Part shown: in pieces, positions 24,045-37,213 of the stretch
How positions within the stretch are numbered: position 1 is the first letter of the stretch
Layout: every line of letters begins with the position of its first letter
From: Gamarada debralockiae
Lineage: Eukaryota > Ascomycota > Leotiomycetes > Helotiales > Hyphodiscaceae
Length of the DNA stretch: 64,000 bases
Direction of reading: 5' to 3'
NCBI GenBank assembly: GCA_002803225.1
Contig: NXFV01000186.1
Span: forward strand, 1-64,000
The notes under the pieces: model-generated
Told to the model about the DNA's origin: nothing
What the model saw: only the letters and a program-made list of their open reading frames with translations
Database searches by the model: none
Translations under genes and position numbers: made by a program

Positions 24045-27000
24045 TTTGGAACCTAGCCCTCGGAAAGTTGATACTCTCGAAGAGTTAGAATAGGTGTTTC
24101 AGACGAAGGAAATGGATATTCAAAGCTTACCTAGAACTAATAAATAGTCATTCAAAAATGGGCTGAAAGAAAAAAGTCCACACTGCCAAATGTAGTGACA
24201 TTCCTTACGTCAGTAGAATTGTCGACCCCCCCCCCCTGGTGCCGCCGCGGGGTAATAGGCGCCGAGCTTTGCCCCTATTGCCAGACTGACTCAACGGCGG
24301 GCAATTCCCAGCGGGATAAATCGACACCTACGCAATGCTCTACACATATGTGTTCGCTATCCAGAACCTTAAATGATCAGCCTCATCTCATGAAGGACTG
24401 AAAGTCTCAAATGATGACATGTTCCGCAGACGCTGTATCGGGCATAATCATACGTGTCGCTTCTAGTTCCTTGGAAAGTTGTGCTGTTAGACAACGTTGA
24501 GTTCGGAGATGTCTCGGCCTAAATTTGCCGAAAAAGAGAAAATAGTGTTGCTCTGCCTTAGCAGGGTAAACACTACGTCAGGCAACGTTGTCTGTGCTGC
24601 GTTCGGGTGGATAGAGTTAACGATTTGGGTTCTTACATATTTTGCGCCAAATCAAATCCTCTGAGCATCCTCAAACAAATTGGTATATCCGGAATTCGCC
24701 CAACATTCTCAGCGCCGACTACGACGGTCGCGAGGTTTTCAAGCTGGAAGGGAGGGAGAAACTTGCCTCGAGAGCATCATCCTCAAGATCACAAGTCGTA
24801 TGGCAAAAAGTGGTCATGTTCCAGTGCGCCTGACCCTATCTACAGTCCCTACCCTGTTCATGTATGTACATGCCCTGTCTGCGGCCAGAATCTCTGCTGG
24901 GCAACTGACTAACTAGGAGGCTAAGTCAACCCTGCGTCGACGTCGAGTCCCAGTCCTAATCATTTCGGCGCCAGCGCATTGCGCTGAACCTATCATGAGA
25001 GTATCACGACGTCGTTTGACGGTGTTCTCCGTTGCAGACAGAGATGTAACGAAGGAGAGCCAGCATTCTCGACGAGATATCTTTGGTTTGGCGCCGCTAT
25101 TGCACGCTGTGGCAATGGTAATAAGAGATAATACATCTGCGACTGGGGATTGAGCCTCTATATCAGAGCAAGAAGGGCCAACCGACAGCGATGTGGGCAT
25201 CGCGCGTAGAGCTCACTAGGCTCATGGGGATGGATGACTCACAATCGGTGTCTGCTTCTTGCCTCGAAGACTTGGTCGAAATGCTTCATCAACGATTCGC
25301 AAACGTGGTGCCTATGCATTTGCAGCATGATCGATGTATCGCTGGGCATTCCGTGTGACAAGTGGCGCATCGTATGATTCGAAGCGGAAGTGCCTATAGT
25401 ATCTTGGGCAGAGGGTAGGTTACCAAAGTCCAAGGTCCTCAGTCAATCGCTAACAAATTGCCGCAGAGACCAGAAAACCGGAAGACAATAAACTCGACAT
25501 CCGACGTACATACCACATAACATAGGAAGGGCCGATATCTCTCCATTTAAGCAGATCCAAAAAGGTTGCCTTGAAGAAGGATTATGAGATTCGATATGCT
25601 TCATCCTGGTAATCGTCAGGCCTTTCTTGATGTGCAGTATTTAGCTGTAGAGAAGGTGACGAGGAGAAAATGGATAACTGGGTCATTGGGGATAAGGTAG
25701 AAGAATTCGTTCCTCGACTTGCTCGAGTCTGGAATACAACAGATGCAGAAACCCACTTTCGGAGAGCCTGCTCTTTGAATCTGGTCGCCGACGCGGAAAT
25801 GCAATTGGTCAACTTCCACGATCACAATCGAGAAAGGATGCCTCAGTTTCGATTCATTAGAGTCAGCAAGAAGTCCTGCTATCTCTATCATTTATTTCTC
25901 ACAACTCATCCCGATTCCTTTTGCGTGTCTTCCTGCCAAGTCGAGGTTATGTTGATTTTTCTAGCTGACCGACTTTGCGGAGTTGGGTCGACGGCTTGCG
26001 CTTCGCAGCTTTCTTTTCGATATCACTACATAGCAGGTTTATTGGGAGAGAATACATGGTTTCCTGCGCAAACATTAGCTCTGCTCTGAGAAAATTCACG
26101 CCACTTACGATCTCAGCCATTGATGGCGGCCGTGTCGGTCTGTCCGTAGACTTATAGGTGTATATTGGCTATTCTTCTTAATAGTCACGGCTACATCAAC
26201 ACCAAAGTCTTTCTATAAGTCATGGGCCTTGATGAGCAGAGTGTCTATTCTCCTTGCCAAATTTTCATTCCGACGCTTCGCAGCGAGACGGGCTTCTTTT
26301 GACATTCTCGGAGAATGATGACAGCAGACGAGAAACACTCCTGTACGACAGCGCAATAACCTTGACAGAGAAGCCTGCAATGCTTTTAAGTAAATTTTAC
26401 GTTGGTCACATTAAAATCACTAGAATGAATACAGATTGGGCGTGGTCATCCCCCTCGCAGTTCTGAGGGCTGTATCATCTCTATCGCCGAAGCTCCTATT
26501 CGAGCTGACTGAAGATTCCTAAAGAGCCTACTTCAACAACACATGCCTATTCTGACTTGCTCCTATCCTGCGTTTATTTCAAGGAAAGTCAGAATTGGTT
26601 TAATCTTTAAAAGGCTTAGAGCTTTGGTGATGCGGGAGGAGACAATGGCCAAGAGACTAGTGAGGGGCTTATCGCGTTCCTGCGTCACACCCCCGCCAAG
26701 ACCCTGCAGGACCCCACCTTTCCAAGGAGCCGCCTTCCCGAAATCTCTGGAGCCGACAACCTCCCAATAGCTAAAGTAGGCTTTCCCTTAATATAACTTT
26801 GGCTTACGAAGGGGTCCTCCTACCCCTGTAATGACCAGTCACTCGGCGGGGAGCAGCCACTTTGATTCGCATCGCATTAACCAACAGTGCCTGGGTGACT
26901 GGTCTCTACACTTCTCCTGGTTCTGCTCTCGGTAACTGGTCTTCATGGGGGACTGGTCTACACATGGTGACTGGTCTGCGTTTGGTGACTGCTGGTGACT

Positions 27001-27571
27001 AATCTGCACATGGTGACTGGTCTAGTTCAGACAACTGTCTTCGGGAGCCCTGCGTCGATTGTTTATGGCGGGAGGGTTAAATCTTGGTTTCTGTCACTAT
27101 TGATCTGCTTCATTTGCCTACATAAAAGATAATTTAGTAAGAAATTAAATATTTTCCCCTCGAGCGTAAACAATACAAATCAAATTCCTGCCGGGCGATT
27201 GTTCATATCCAGTTCTGTTGAAGCTGTGTGGTGGCGATAAAGGTTGACGAGGCTAGAGAGGCTGCTTTGCTTCTAGATATTGCACCTTTATCGGACAGGG
27301 TCTAGTCCAATACTTTCAGGAAGTCTCAGCCAATTTTCTCTACAGCTTCCTATGTTGGGTCTGCGACCAACGACGAGGGAAGGGGGGACGACAAGCTCGG
27401 CCTCCTCATTTCCTCGAACGACAATAGTATGCCTCTATGATTTTGCAAGTCTATTACGGCAGTAAAGAAAAGCATCATCCAGCTTCCGGAAACCCAGTGA
27501 AACAAAGACAAGCTAGAGCCTAGGAAAATTTTGAGTAAATGTAGACCTAGGATTCGATAGGATTCCCGCCA
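24045..27571. other. 3.5 kb gene-poor stretch
   Basis: Only short open frames without family similarity are present. A C-run at about 24227-24238 and the degenerate 18-bp repeat array at 26833-27028 (listed separately) stand out. The segment may be decayed sequence or regulatory DNA; I cannot support any gene in it. Confidence 0.5.
26833..27028. repeat. Degenerate array of an 18-bp motif, consensus GGTGACTGGTCTNCACAT
   Basis: Direct copies start at 26894, 26931, about 26949, 26966, 26984 (truncated), 26994 and 27012. An inverted core copy, GACCAGTCAC, lies at 26833-26842. The copies at 26966 and 26994 have full 18-bp length; others are spaced irregularly. No coding potential is seen. Its function is unknown. 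Confidence 0.75.
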
Positions 27572-30500
27572 TTAAGGCTCGGTTCGCTGCGCAATCTTCT
27601 GAAGGTCTTGCGTAAGTCTCCGCGAAATGTCGTATAGACTCAACTCGCTGAGACTCATGCCATATTTTGCGTCACGGTAGGTCCATCGAGTTACCTTCGA
27701 CGCCGGCATCTCCACTTCCACAGGCGGAGCAGAACCTCCTTCAACCGACGCAAATTGAGCGCCAAAGTATAGCTCTGGGAAATCAGCTGTAGGCTCCAGA
27801 CTCTCCGGGGAGTTCTCGGATATAGGTATTCCATCTCTGTCAGAAGGCCAAACATCACGAATTTGTTCTGTAGTGAAATCCACCGTACCTTCGCTATCGT
27901 TGGCCTGACTTGGCGTGTCCACACTTTGTCCCGGATATATTTCTGCAATCCGTTCGAAGAAAGAGTTTTTCAGGCTCGAGTCACTTCCAAAGTGTGCCAG
28001 GTCTTCAGAACCGAGCCTTTTCTTCTCGGGAATCTCAAGAAAGGAGTGATCGAAGCAGATGGGAAGCGGTTGGTCAGCAAGGACTTGGCCTATAAGGTAT
28101 GCGTTCTGTAACTCCCAACTCATATCGGCATTAGCAGATGCAGAGCCCCTCTGGATTTCACGATCATTCCAGACGTTTATCGACCTTTCAAGGATAGACG
28201 ATAACGACCAGCCACCGAAACGCTGCTTGTCGAGTGTGATCCATTCGCTAAGAGTTTCAACAACCTGGTTTATTCTTTCCATCTTTTCCTTCACCCAATT
28301 TTCCAGAAGGGAAAGTGAATCAACCTTTCGTAAAATTTCACCAAAATCTTCGAAGTCTTGCCAACCGAAAGAGTGAAGTGGGCGGATAGTCAGAGCGATT
28401 GGACGCACAGATCTATTGAGATCGTGGAGAGTCACTAGGTGTGGCAGTTTCTCTCGTCTAGACGACTTGTCGGCATAGAATATTTCGTGACAGCGAGTGC
28501 AAACAATGGTGCAACAGCACGAAAGACACCGGAACATGGACGACTGGATATCCTCTCGACAGAGAGCGCAAGCGTACCACGCATTGTAGGCAGAGTCTTC
28601 AGCGGGATTCAAACATTCCACGAAGCAAAGTTTTGCAAGTCCGAGACCCGAACGGTTCTGCACACATGTCAATGCGTCCCCAAGGTGTCGAATGGAATCT
28701 CCTCGGGCGAAGTCAAGCTCGGCTTTGCGAATATGCGGGGAGGAGGTCGGTAGCGAGCGGATATACTCAATGATGCCAAGGATTCCCATGCGGAGCTTCG
28801 CACTGCTCAAGTCGTTGGCTCGGGAAAACACGTCTTGGTTGTGCGAATTTTTGTCCATCCACTGTCGCATAAGTTGGTGTAGCTCGCGATCAGCCGAGGC
28901 TAAGTAGAGTGCTGTACGACCGAAAGAGTCAGGGATTGTTGGATTTGCGCCGAGTTCGAGTAGAAGTTGAGCCGTACCTAGTCGGCGAAGACTGGTGGCA
29001 ACGTGTAGGGCAGTCAAACCGACTACGGGTATGAACATGGTGTTAACGTCATAGCCGACAAGGAGATACTTGGCCAAGTCTGGGTATAGCGAACCAAAAA
29101 TAACGGATTCAGCCAAAATTGTATAGTGACGATCGTCTGACCCAAGCGGCATTGCTGCGAGATTTAAGTGTACCAGACGCTCTAAGAGCTCAAGGTTGCC
29201 AGACGCCGCGGCATAAGCTGCGACACTGGCTCCCGTATGTGTCACCAGTTGCACATCTTCGTTGTTAAGCTGCCAGAGTCTGTCCAGGAGGTTGACGTTG
29301 CCGCTCGCGGCTACTAGATGCAGCCAATTTGCTCCCTGCTTGCTCACACCTGTGGTTGTGAATCCCCGCTGCAGAAAGAGTTCCACTACATCGACATTTC
29401 CATGTTCGATAGCGGTATGGAAGGGAGTGATGCCGAGCCTATTGGGTCGGAGTGGTTCGTTCCCCCGACAATCAAGCACAAGGCGGGCTACTTCAGAGCT
29501 GCCCTTGAATGCTGCGTATTGTAGAGGACTCCATCCTTGGTCGTTGGCTTTATTGGGATTCGCATTCCGTTCCAACAGCAGCTTAGCGATGTCATCTGCG
29601 CCACTACAGATTGCTATGGACAGCGGTGTCCATCCGTGGTTGTCAGCCTTGTTTATGTCTGCGTTGGCCCCGAGGAGGAATTCGACAGTCTCCACGGAAG
29701 ATTCACCACAGGCTCTAAACAGCGCTGATGTTGATCTATAACCTTCATCATCAATATGATTATACTCGAGGAGTGTTTTAATGACGTCAATGTGACCTTT
29801 TGCCGCGGCCCTGTGTATCGGCAGGTCGGAGAGGTTGTCACGTATGGTGGTAGCGTCGGGATTCTTTTGAAGCAGTAAACGAACGACGTCGAGGTGGCCG
29901 CTTTTTGCCGCTTGATGGAGCGGCGTTTCGCCCGAGTTGTCCTGAGGACAGGCATTGAGATTCGGACAAGCTTCAAAGAGGCTCGAGATGAAGGCCGTAT
30001 TGTTACCATCGGCGGCGTATGCCAATGCTGTCCATCCCCACTTGTCACGAGCCTCTGGATCGACATTTTCCGAAATCAAAAACTCTATACACTCCGGGCG
30101 CTCAAAGAGAGCAGCGCGATGCAACGCTGTGTTGCCATCAGAATCGGCAACTTTTACGTCGACATATTTCTCGTGAACCAGGATTTTCGCGATATCGACA
30201 GAGCCGGAGCCGATCGCTTTATGAAGTAGCGGCGTGCCACGTTTGTTACGAGCATTTGGGTTAGCACCACACTCTAGAAGGCGCTTGACAGCAACGAGAT
30301 TGCCGTTTTGAGCAGCTACATGAACTGGCATATCCCCATTCACATCAGCAAAGTTCACGAGGTCTGCTTCGCTGCATTTGCTGAGGAGAAGTTCCAAAGC
30401 TGCATCAGTGCCGTTGGCCGCAGCTTGATGGAGTCCACATTTTCCTTGATTGTTGGTGACCCGAACGTTGGCGCCCTCGGATGCCAACACTTTGAGGCAT

Positions 30501-33500
30501 TCGAGGTGGCCAATCGCGGCGGCTAGGAGTAGTGCTGTGTCCCCCGTTGAAGTTTTGGCCTCCATGTTGGCACCATGAGAGATTAGGAGACTCACAACAG
30601 AGTGAGCGCCAGATTCGACAGCGCAATGCAAAGGTGTTTTGGCGCCCCAACTACCATCTGCCGGACTGTTGGTTGTTGAAGGATCCTTTTGTATGATGGC
30701 TAGGCATGCTTCTGACGAGCCCCCTTTTGCGGCGTGATGCAACGCAGTGGCGCCGTTGGGTCCTTTTCGTGTAACCTGTACTTCGTAAGACAAGAGAGTT
30801 CGAACGATTTCCCAGTGTTTCCTTTCAGCTGCATATAGGAGTGCAGTCATTCCTCCGTTTTCAACCACATCTGGCGTTGCGCCTGCTGCAACGAGAGCCT
30901 TGACAGCTTCGTTCGATCCTATGTATGCGGCTTCGTGAAGGGCCGTGAACCCTTTGCCAGTCGTCGGTATATTCACTCCATGACCTTTAGACACCAAAAT
31001 GGATATGAGATCACCTAAACCCATACTGGCGGCCACGTATACAGGATCAAAAGAGCCCGAGTAGGTGGAATTGGTGTCTGCTTGGTTTTCAACTAGCCAT
31101 TTGCACATTCGACGGCTTTCGAACAACCACGCGCAGTCGAAAAGTGAAAAACGAAGGCCGCACATGTCAAAGTCTGATGATAGAGGCGGTAGCGGAACAA
31201 ACTCCGTAAGCTGTACTAAATCGAAGCAAATGATGAGATGGAGTGGTGAAGTTCTAGAAGAATAAGGAAAGAATTTGAAACTGCCGAGTACGTCAGGTGG
31301 AACCTCCAATTGTGCGTGCAGCATCGCTAATTCTCGCGGTCCATCCGACAGAAGAAGTTTTGTGGCCAGGTTGTTGAGGTCAGGATGCTGAGCATTTGTA
31401 AAATGCTGCGCCCAATTCTTGGCAGCATAATGGAAGAATGGATGCGCCTGGATAAAGGCATCGTACTCCTCGCGAGTCACAGGAGGCACACGGTGGAACT
31501 CTTTGAAGTTGAGATATCTGAGGCACGTCTCGGCAATCATCCGCTGAGCATCCATCTGGGCTTCCTGGAACCTCTGGATGGTGGCAGATGTCGACGCCGG
31601 CAACCCATCATGCAAATAGTCCTTCAGTGACGTGTGGATTAGGTGATAGTGGTCGTCTTTGACAACGATCAAATCTGAACACTGCGACGTAAATCCTGAG
31701 TCGTCTTGAATTCGGCTGTATTCATCAAGCTCGTTCATCTCCGGAAATTCGGGATCGACAGCGAGAGCTTCTAACAATTCCCTTCGAGAAAGCGGCCGTT
31801 GTGCATTAGTTGTCCAGATCAGAATTCTGATAGCTTCTTCGCTGACATCACCCTGGTTGAGAAGCTGCTCGAGCGCTAGCTCATAGATGCCGTTCAAAGT
31901 AGGGGGTAGTCTTCTGATGGCGTCTTTCATTTTATTGACTGAGCGCTTCTTCTCAATATGACGAAAAACCAAGGACACCCATAGAAACATGCCATCGGCC
32001 CTAGATAGTAGAAAACTCTTTATCTCTTCAAAAGGGTCATGTTTCTTCTGTTGAGCATCATGAGTCTCTTGTTGCGCGAGAGTCTCCTCGGGAGAGCTAT
32101 TTTTTTTCTGTTGAGCGCCCTGGTTCTTAAGTTGCGAAAGAGTGTTGGAGATGAAAATCTCAATGTCACCCGAATTCGCGCCGGCATCAACTTGAACGGA
32201 GGGCCAGCCAACAAGGCCCCGGGTGATTTCTCGATAGTCCGGGCGGCTGAAAACAATCACCTTGGTCACCAAGGACTGCCGTGCTTGCGCTGGTAGGGAC
32301 CCTAAGAAATTGCAAAAATGCTCGAAGCAGAACCCCTCGTCATGCATGGTGTGACATTCGTCAAGCCCGTCGACTATAATGAAGACTTCATCGAACTTTT
32401 CCACAATAGCTTTGATGGCGTCCATCATTTCAATCCGAGTCGGGGGTTCGCTCTTTCTTCCTAGCTTTGTATAGCTGTTTTCTAAACTTGGGAAGTCTTC
32501 GTCTAGCGGGACTTGGTCATAGAGCTGTTTCAAGATCGACCCGATGAGCTGAGAGTATGTGATTGCAGCGGGTCGACTGCAGAACACATATGCAACCGCC
32601 CTGTTGGCGAAAGCTTGCTGGATGTTGCTTCGCGCGTCTTGCATGTAGTCCTCCAAGTTTTGAATGACCAGGGCAGCCAGATGCGACTTGCCACAGCCAT
32701 GTTTCCCGTGCACCCAGAGACCAGTCGATCGATCATTAGACTTCCAGGATTGGAATGCTTCATGGCTTAACAGCCATTCGCCAGTCCCTTCGATGCACTC
32801 CGCTAGCTTTCCCTGATGCTTATCCCTGAAGGAAATAGAGGGGATCCAGGCCAAAATGTCACTCTTCCTCTGTGCACGGATTTTCATGACCTCGTGCGCT
32901 TTTCTGAGTTCCTCTTCGGCCATCGCTTTTGTTATATCATCCCTTCTGGGACGGTCGAGGGATGCGATATCTATCTTCAAGCTATGGCAAGATTCTTCCT
33001 GCCTCTTGTGTATGTCTTGTAAGATTTCTCGATCACGAAGTCTTTCTCGTCGATGTGCTATCCGTTCCTGTTTGTCGAACTTGTTAGTGACTGTTTTGTG
33101 TTGGCGTCGATACTATGACTAACTCTTGTAACTGGCTCTTTTTGGGTCTCTGGTGGGTTGTCTAATCATTAGCCGCCAGTCAGCATTCCCTTATTATGAA
33201 TGATCAACGGTTCTGTACTTACCACCAGGCACGGAGTATTCAGAGTAAAAAAGCGGTTCAGGATCGAGAAAGTTCGGGTCGCGACCGGAAGGAACAGAGG
33301 ATGACTGACTGCGTGAAGTCTTTGATCGTTTAGTGGAATTGAAATGTGAGAGAGTCGATAGTTCGTCGAGCTGATGTTTTCTTAGACGCTTTTCAAGCTC
33401 CTCTTGAAGTCTACTGAATGCATTTTTCGCCCCCTCACCATACATAAGTGGCATGTAGATGTCGAAAATGCCTAACATAGAATAAGCCTTGTCTTCTTCA

Positions 33501-34120
33501 CGCTTGGTCTGACGATTTTCTGCCCATGACAGTCGCTCGTTAACGCTGAAAGCAGATAGAGTAGTTCCTTGAAGAGCCGGCACCGCAATACCTGTTATCT
33601 CGTGAAGCTGTCGCTCTAACGATTTCTTGTCACCAAGTCGTTTGCCATTCGAGCAAAAGAATTCAACTGACGGCGGAGCAATAAGTTCTTGAAGTGTCCA
33701 ACCACGGGTAAACCATCGGCTTTCCCGGAGGGCTGATTGCCACGACTGTAAGGACTGGTCGACTAGATCATGGCCATTTGTTGAAACATCTGACAGATAT
33801 ACGTAGCATTTGGCAGCATTGCGATACCAGCGAAACATAGATGTGATAGCCTCCTGAAGCTCGGCGCTGCTTGACTTATCGATGCAGCAAGTGTCCACCC
33901 AGAAGTATTCTAGGCCATGGCCAGCAGCTTTTTGTCCGCAGAAGCTGATCTTGGTATATCCAGCCTTGCTCCTAGCAGTACATTCTGAGATGTCTTTGAA
34001 TGTAACCTCTTCGCCATCCGGTCCCCAAGTATGCGAAAGTATAGCATACCGCGGAATCTTGTCGCCAATAAACTCGGTCAGGGTGAACTCGCCATCATCT
34101 TTAAGTTTCAAAAGACGCAT
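27572..34120 (-). CDS. NLR-like heterokaryon-incompatibility protein: HET-NACHT-ankyrin repeats-ZZ-like finger
   Basis: Three exons, 34120-33223, 33161-33124 and 33067-27572, close in phase to give 2143 aa. The N-terminal HET domain (about residues 20-240) shows YAILSHTWG, YFWVDTCCIDK, SRWFTRGWTLQELIAP and MYGEGAKNAFSRLQEE, as in HET-E/HET-D proteins. A basic helical linker leads to a NACHT NTPase with Walker A HGKHGCGKS (about 432) and Walker B FIIVDGLDE (about 544). About 22 ankyrin repeats span roughly 980-1715. Next comes a cysteine cluster at about 1805-1855 (CALC, CLSC, CTRC, then a His pair) resembling a ZZ finger. Family knowledge makes this a STAND receptor triggering regulated cell death or non-self responses in the cytoplasm. 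The ligand is unknown. Repeats near the middle match the ankyrin consensus best. Confidence 0.92.
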
Positions 34121-34760
34121 TATACGTAGATTTTAAGAAGCATAGAAGCAGGGAAGTTCACAAGATAGACGCGAACACAGCAGACTCGGCTCATTAGTTG
34201 AAGATGCCAGGCGTAGCTGTCTAAATTAATGCGTGTAGAGGACGTGCGAGATAAATTAATGAATAGTAAAGAAGATTCCTGTGCATCAGGTATTAGCAGG
34301 CAGGGCAGAAGATGTCAAGGAAACACCCGGCTTTAACGATCTGGCTCTCGCTTATTTCACCAATAATACATATATATATATAATCCGCGACAATGCAATA
34401 CTTCTTGTCCTAGTATTTTCTAGATTACACCTGGATTAAGGCCTCAATACCTGAAGTAAGAGACCGTGAGAGGTTTGGCTTGGAGTACCATTTACATATG
34501 ATGTGACTTAGTAGTTGTGCTTAACCGAATTTGGCATAGCGTCGATACATATCTTTGTCTATGACCCAAGCCGAAATTTTCAGGGTATGTTCGAGGGCGA
34601 GTAGCCTTGCAGCATCTGCCCAGCGGCAAGTCTGTGGAAGCCACAGCAGCACCACAGCGGTAAGAGAGGTGGGCATTAGAGACGCTCGTTTCAAAAACTA
34701 TTATCAACTGCTCTTTCGGCAAACTTCTTCAACCTTACTTTCAATTACACTGTGAAGTCT
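34121..34760. promoter_or_regulatory. Divergent intergenic region between two HET genes
   Basis: This 640-bp spacer contains the start regions of both HET genes and a short (AT)n tract near 34370-34380. No gene is seen in it. A promoter role is inferred from gene orientation alone. Confidence 0.5.
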
Positions 34761-36359
34761 ATGATGGAGTTAAATCTTGTCGTTCCTGTAGCTGAGGGAG
34801 AAGCAAGGCAGAAAGGAGACGAGAAGCTCAATGGCAAATGGTGGCGTGTCAAAGGACCCATCGATGCCACTGAAATGGGTAGTGCGAAGTTTCATTGCGT
34901 TTCATACGTCTGGGGAACAGTAATGGACGAAGCTGGGAGCTTCTTCGACTGCAAAAGAGACATTTCCAATAAGACGAAGCCTGCTCTGGAGGCCGCTATG
35001 AAAGCCATTGACGCTATGCAGGATAATGGAGGAGGGGAAAAGGTCGAAGCATTTTGGATAGACGCAATATGTGTTCCTCAAATAGCTGGATCCAGTCGTC
35101 ATGGAACGCTGGAAAGGTATGCGTTTCCCCTCTGATTCGCTGACCAAACTTGACTGACTTATGAAAGTATGGGCTTCATCTATAGCACGGCAGTTTCTGT
35201 GGTTGTCGTCCTTCAAGGAGCTGCTTGGGAAATAGTCAGGAAAGTCTCGGCATCCAACACCGCCATGCAACTGTCACGAAAGGAAATGGCGGATCTTGAA
35301 CTTGACACCTGGATTAGCAGGGTCTGGACGTACCAGGAGATGGTCAACAATCCAAACGTACACTTTACAACCTTTTCATCAGCGGACAAACTGGTCGTTG
35401 TGCCCTACGAACCGCTTCTGAATTCGGTAGGATACTCTTCGGTACGATGGACGAAGGAGACCGAAACTTCTCAGGCTGAGTTCCTTCAAAAGTTTCCCAA
35501 TCTCAACAATCTGGCAGACACGTTGCTAGATGCACGACTGTCAGTATACCTCGAACGCTCAGCGCTTGCAGTTCTGTCAAATATGGCCGCTCGGAGTTTT
35601 GATCCTCACTACCCTGGCAATCGACTTCTAGCATCATTAGGGGCTTTGACTCGGAAAGCGTCTTGGTCACCTGCCGCAACATTATCGGAGCTCTCAGACA
35701 AGGTCATGTCTACCTGCGAAGAAGTCAATGACTACTCTTTCATCTATACGAACGACAAAAGAGATGAGAGACCTGGATTTTCTTGGCGACCCGATCCTCA
35801 CCAACCCAACTCGAACGACAATATGCCTATTCACCTAGTTCCAGTTCTTAATTGGTGCAGCCATGGTGAGCCTTTTGGCGAAACCCAAAGAGCACACAAA
35901 GACTCTCATGGGTTTTGGCTTGATAACATGATTCGCCTCAAACCCTCAGTGTCCATGAGTGCAAAAGTCGAGCAGAGACTTGAGATATGGCTTTACGGGG
36001 CAGAAAATGATCCGTCCCAACCTGAAGTCACCGGTAGCGTTGGGTTCTTTGGACCGAAGGAAAGAGGGAAGTCAGACTTGATTCCTGCAATGTTCGAAGC
36101 ATTTGTAATAATTGGATTCACGGGCAGTTCCAAGGGTCTGGTCTGCGAGAATGGAATTTTCTTCTCGATAGAATGCTTGGAAGGACAGCATAATGTGGAA
36201 TTGTTTGCGGCGAGGAGTATTCGATGGACTTTTGGAGCACCAGGACTCGCCAGGTGGAATGAGGGAGAGGTGACAAAGTATTCGGCTGGTGTTTTCGCCG
36301 GTGATCTCGGCCAGATGATGGGTCAGCCGATGGTGGGTGAGTCACTATTGATATTATAG
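34761..36359 (+). CDS. HET-domain protein
   Basis: Two exons, 34761-35116 and 35168-36359, give 515 aa. The HET signature runs across the intron: FHCVSYVWG, FWIDAICVPQ, SMGFIYSTAVSVVVVL and ISRVWTYQEMVNNP. The intron has donor GTATGC and acceptor GAAAG, and restores a serine codon before MGFIYS. The C-terminal half has no motif I recognise and no NTPase or repeat domain, so this is a stand-alone HET protein rather than an NLR. HET domains act in allorecognition-linked cell death; here the function is inferred. It diverges from the HET-NACHT-ankyrin gene. The start at 34761 is the first ATG in frame, and an extra 5' exon cannot be excluded. Confidence 0.87.
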
Positions 36360-36508
36360 GTGAAAGCAGGCTTTGAGATGGAATCCTTCAAGATAAGTGA
36401 ATAACTGAAGAAAGTCGGCTCTTTGTAACTAATTGAAAAATCTAGAGCCCTCTTACCATCTCTAGGTTACCCGATATAGAAATTATCAAAAGTATCGCCC
36501 TCTCTACC

Positions 36509-37213
36509 TTAAAATAAACCCGGGATAAACCTCTTCGTCCTCGCATGCCAAGCCTCCCATTCTTTCCCAAACGTACTCTTCAACATCATCTCCTCTTCCT
36601 TAACTCTCTTCCACGTAACACGGGTTACACCAAACACAAGCAAGCAAGCCAATCCTCTCCAAAAAAGGCTCGCTTCCACAATCCACGCCGGCAACCAACA
36701 AGCCACCGAACCACTAGGCCTCTGAAGCAGTGCACAATTAGCAAGAACTACTAAGGCTTTCCCCGTGTAGGATGGATGTTGAACATAATTGTAAAGACCG
36801 GAAGTGACAAGCTTCTTCGGTGCCGCGAGGCGGAATGTAAAATTTGAACCCAGAGCAGAGAAGGCTGAGAGGCGGATATAGCAGCCTAGAAGGGTGATTG
36901 TGATGCAAGTAATGCTATGGGGAGTCCAGGTGAAGAGGTAAGGCGCGAGCTGAGAGGGGTGTGGACAGGTAAGTCGTGGAGGAGAGGGATATGTTAGGCA
37001 TAGATAAGCGTGATAGACGCCTAAGGAAACATTGATGAACCGCCGGAAAAACAGTGCTGAGGGTGTTACGGCAGCGCTCATGCTATCGGGATTCGTGGAG
37101 TTGTAGGGAGTAGGGTTGGGTGGTGTACCGCAGAGGTAAGTTGTGTAGGTACTCAGGAGAAGACATAAGCTGAGCGAGAGCGCCTTGAGATCGGGTAGCG
37201 TGATGGGAGCCAT
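36509..37213 (-). CDS. ICMT/phospholipid-methyltransferase-like membrane protein
   Basis: This single-exon gene encodes 234 aa. Hydrophobic segments occur at about residues 10-28, 52-72, 95-115 and 155-200. The C-terminal half carries the isoprenylcysteine carboxyl methyltransferase-like pattern: LVTSGLYNYVQHPSYTG, then EEEMMLKSTFGKEWEAW and a terminal RFIPGLF. These segments form the S-adenosylmethionine-binding core in the family. The substrate is uncertain, because such fungal proteins are a broad group and need not be the Ste14 orthologue. It lies convergent with the HET gene, with 149 bp between them. Confidence 0.82.
   Translation of the reverse strand: MAPITLPDLKALSLSLCLLLSTYTTYLCGTPPNPTPYNSTNPDSMSAAVTPSALFFRRFINVSLGVYHAYLCLTYPSPPRLTCPHPSQLAPYLFTWTPHSITCITITLLGCYIRLSAFSALGSNFTFRLAAPKKLVTSGLYNYVQHPSYTGKALVVLANCALLQRPSGSVACWLPAWIVEASLFWRGLACLLVFGVTRVTWKRVKEEEMMLKSTFGKEWEAWHARTKRFIPGLF

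Noticed and set aside
25670..26089. 139-aa plus-strand open frame in the gene-poor stretch
   Set aside because: No recognisable domain is present, and a chance frame of this length is expected in 3.5 kb.
32530..32763. Open frame inside the NACHT region on the same strand
   Set aside because: It is a shadow of the NACHT Walker A region in another frame, with no motif of its own.
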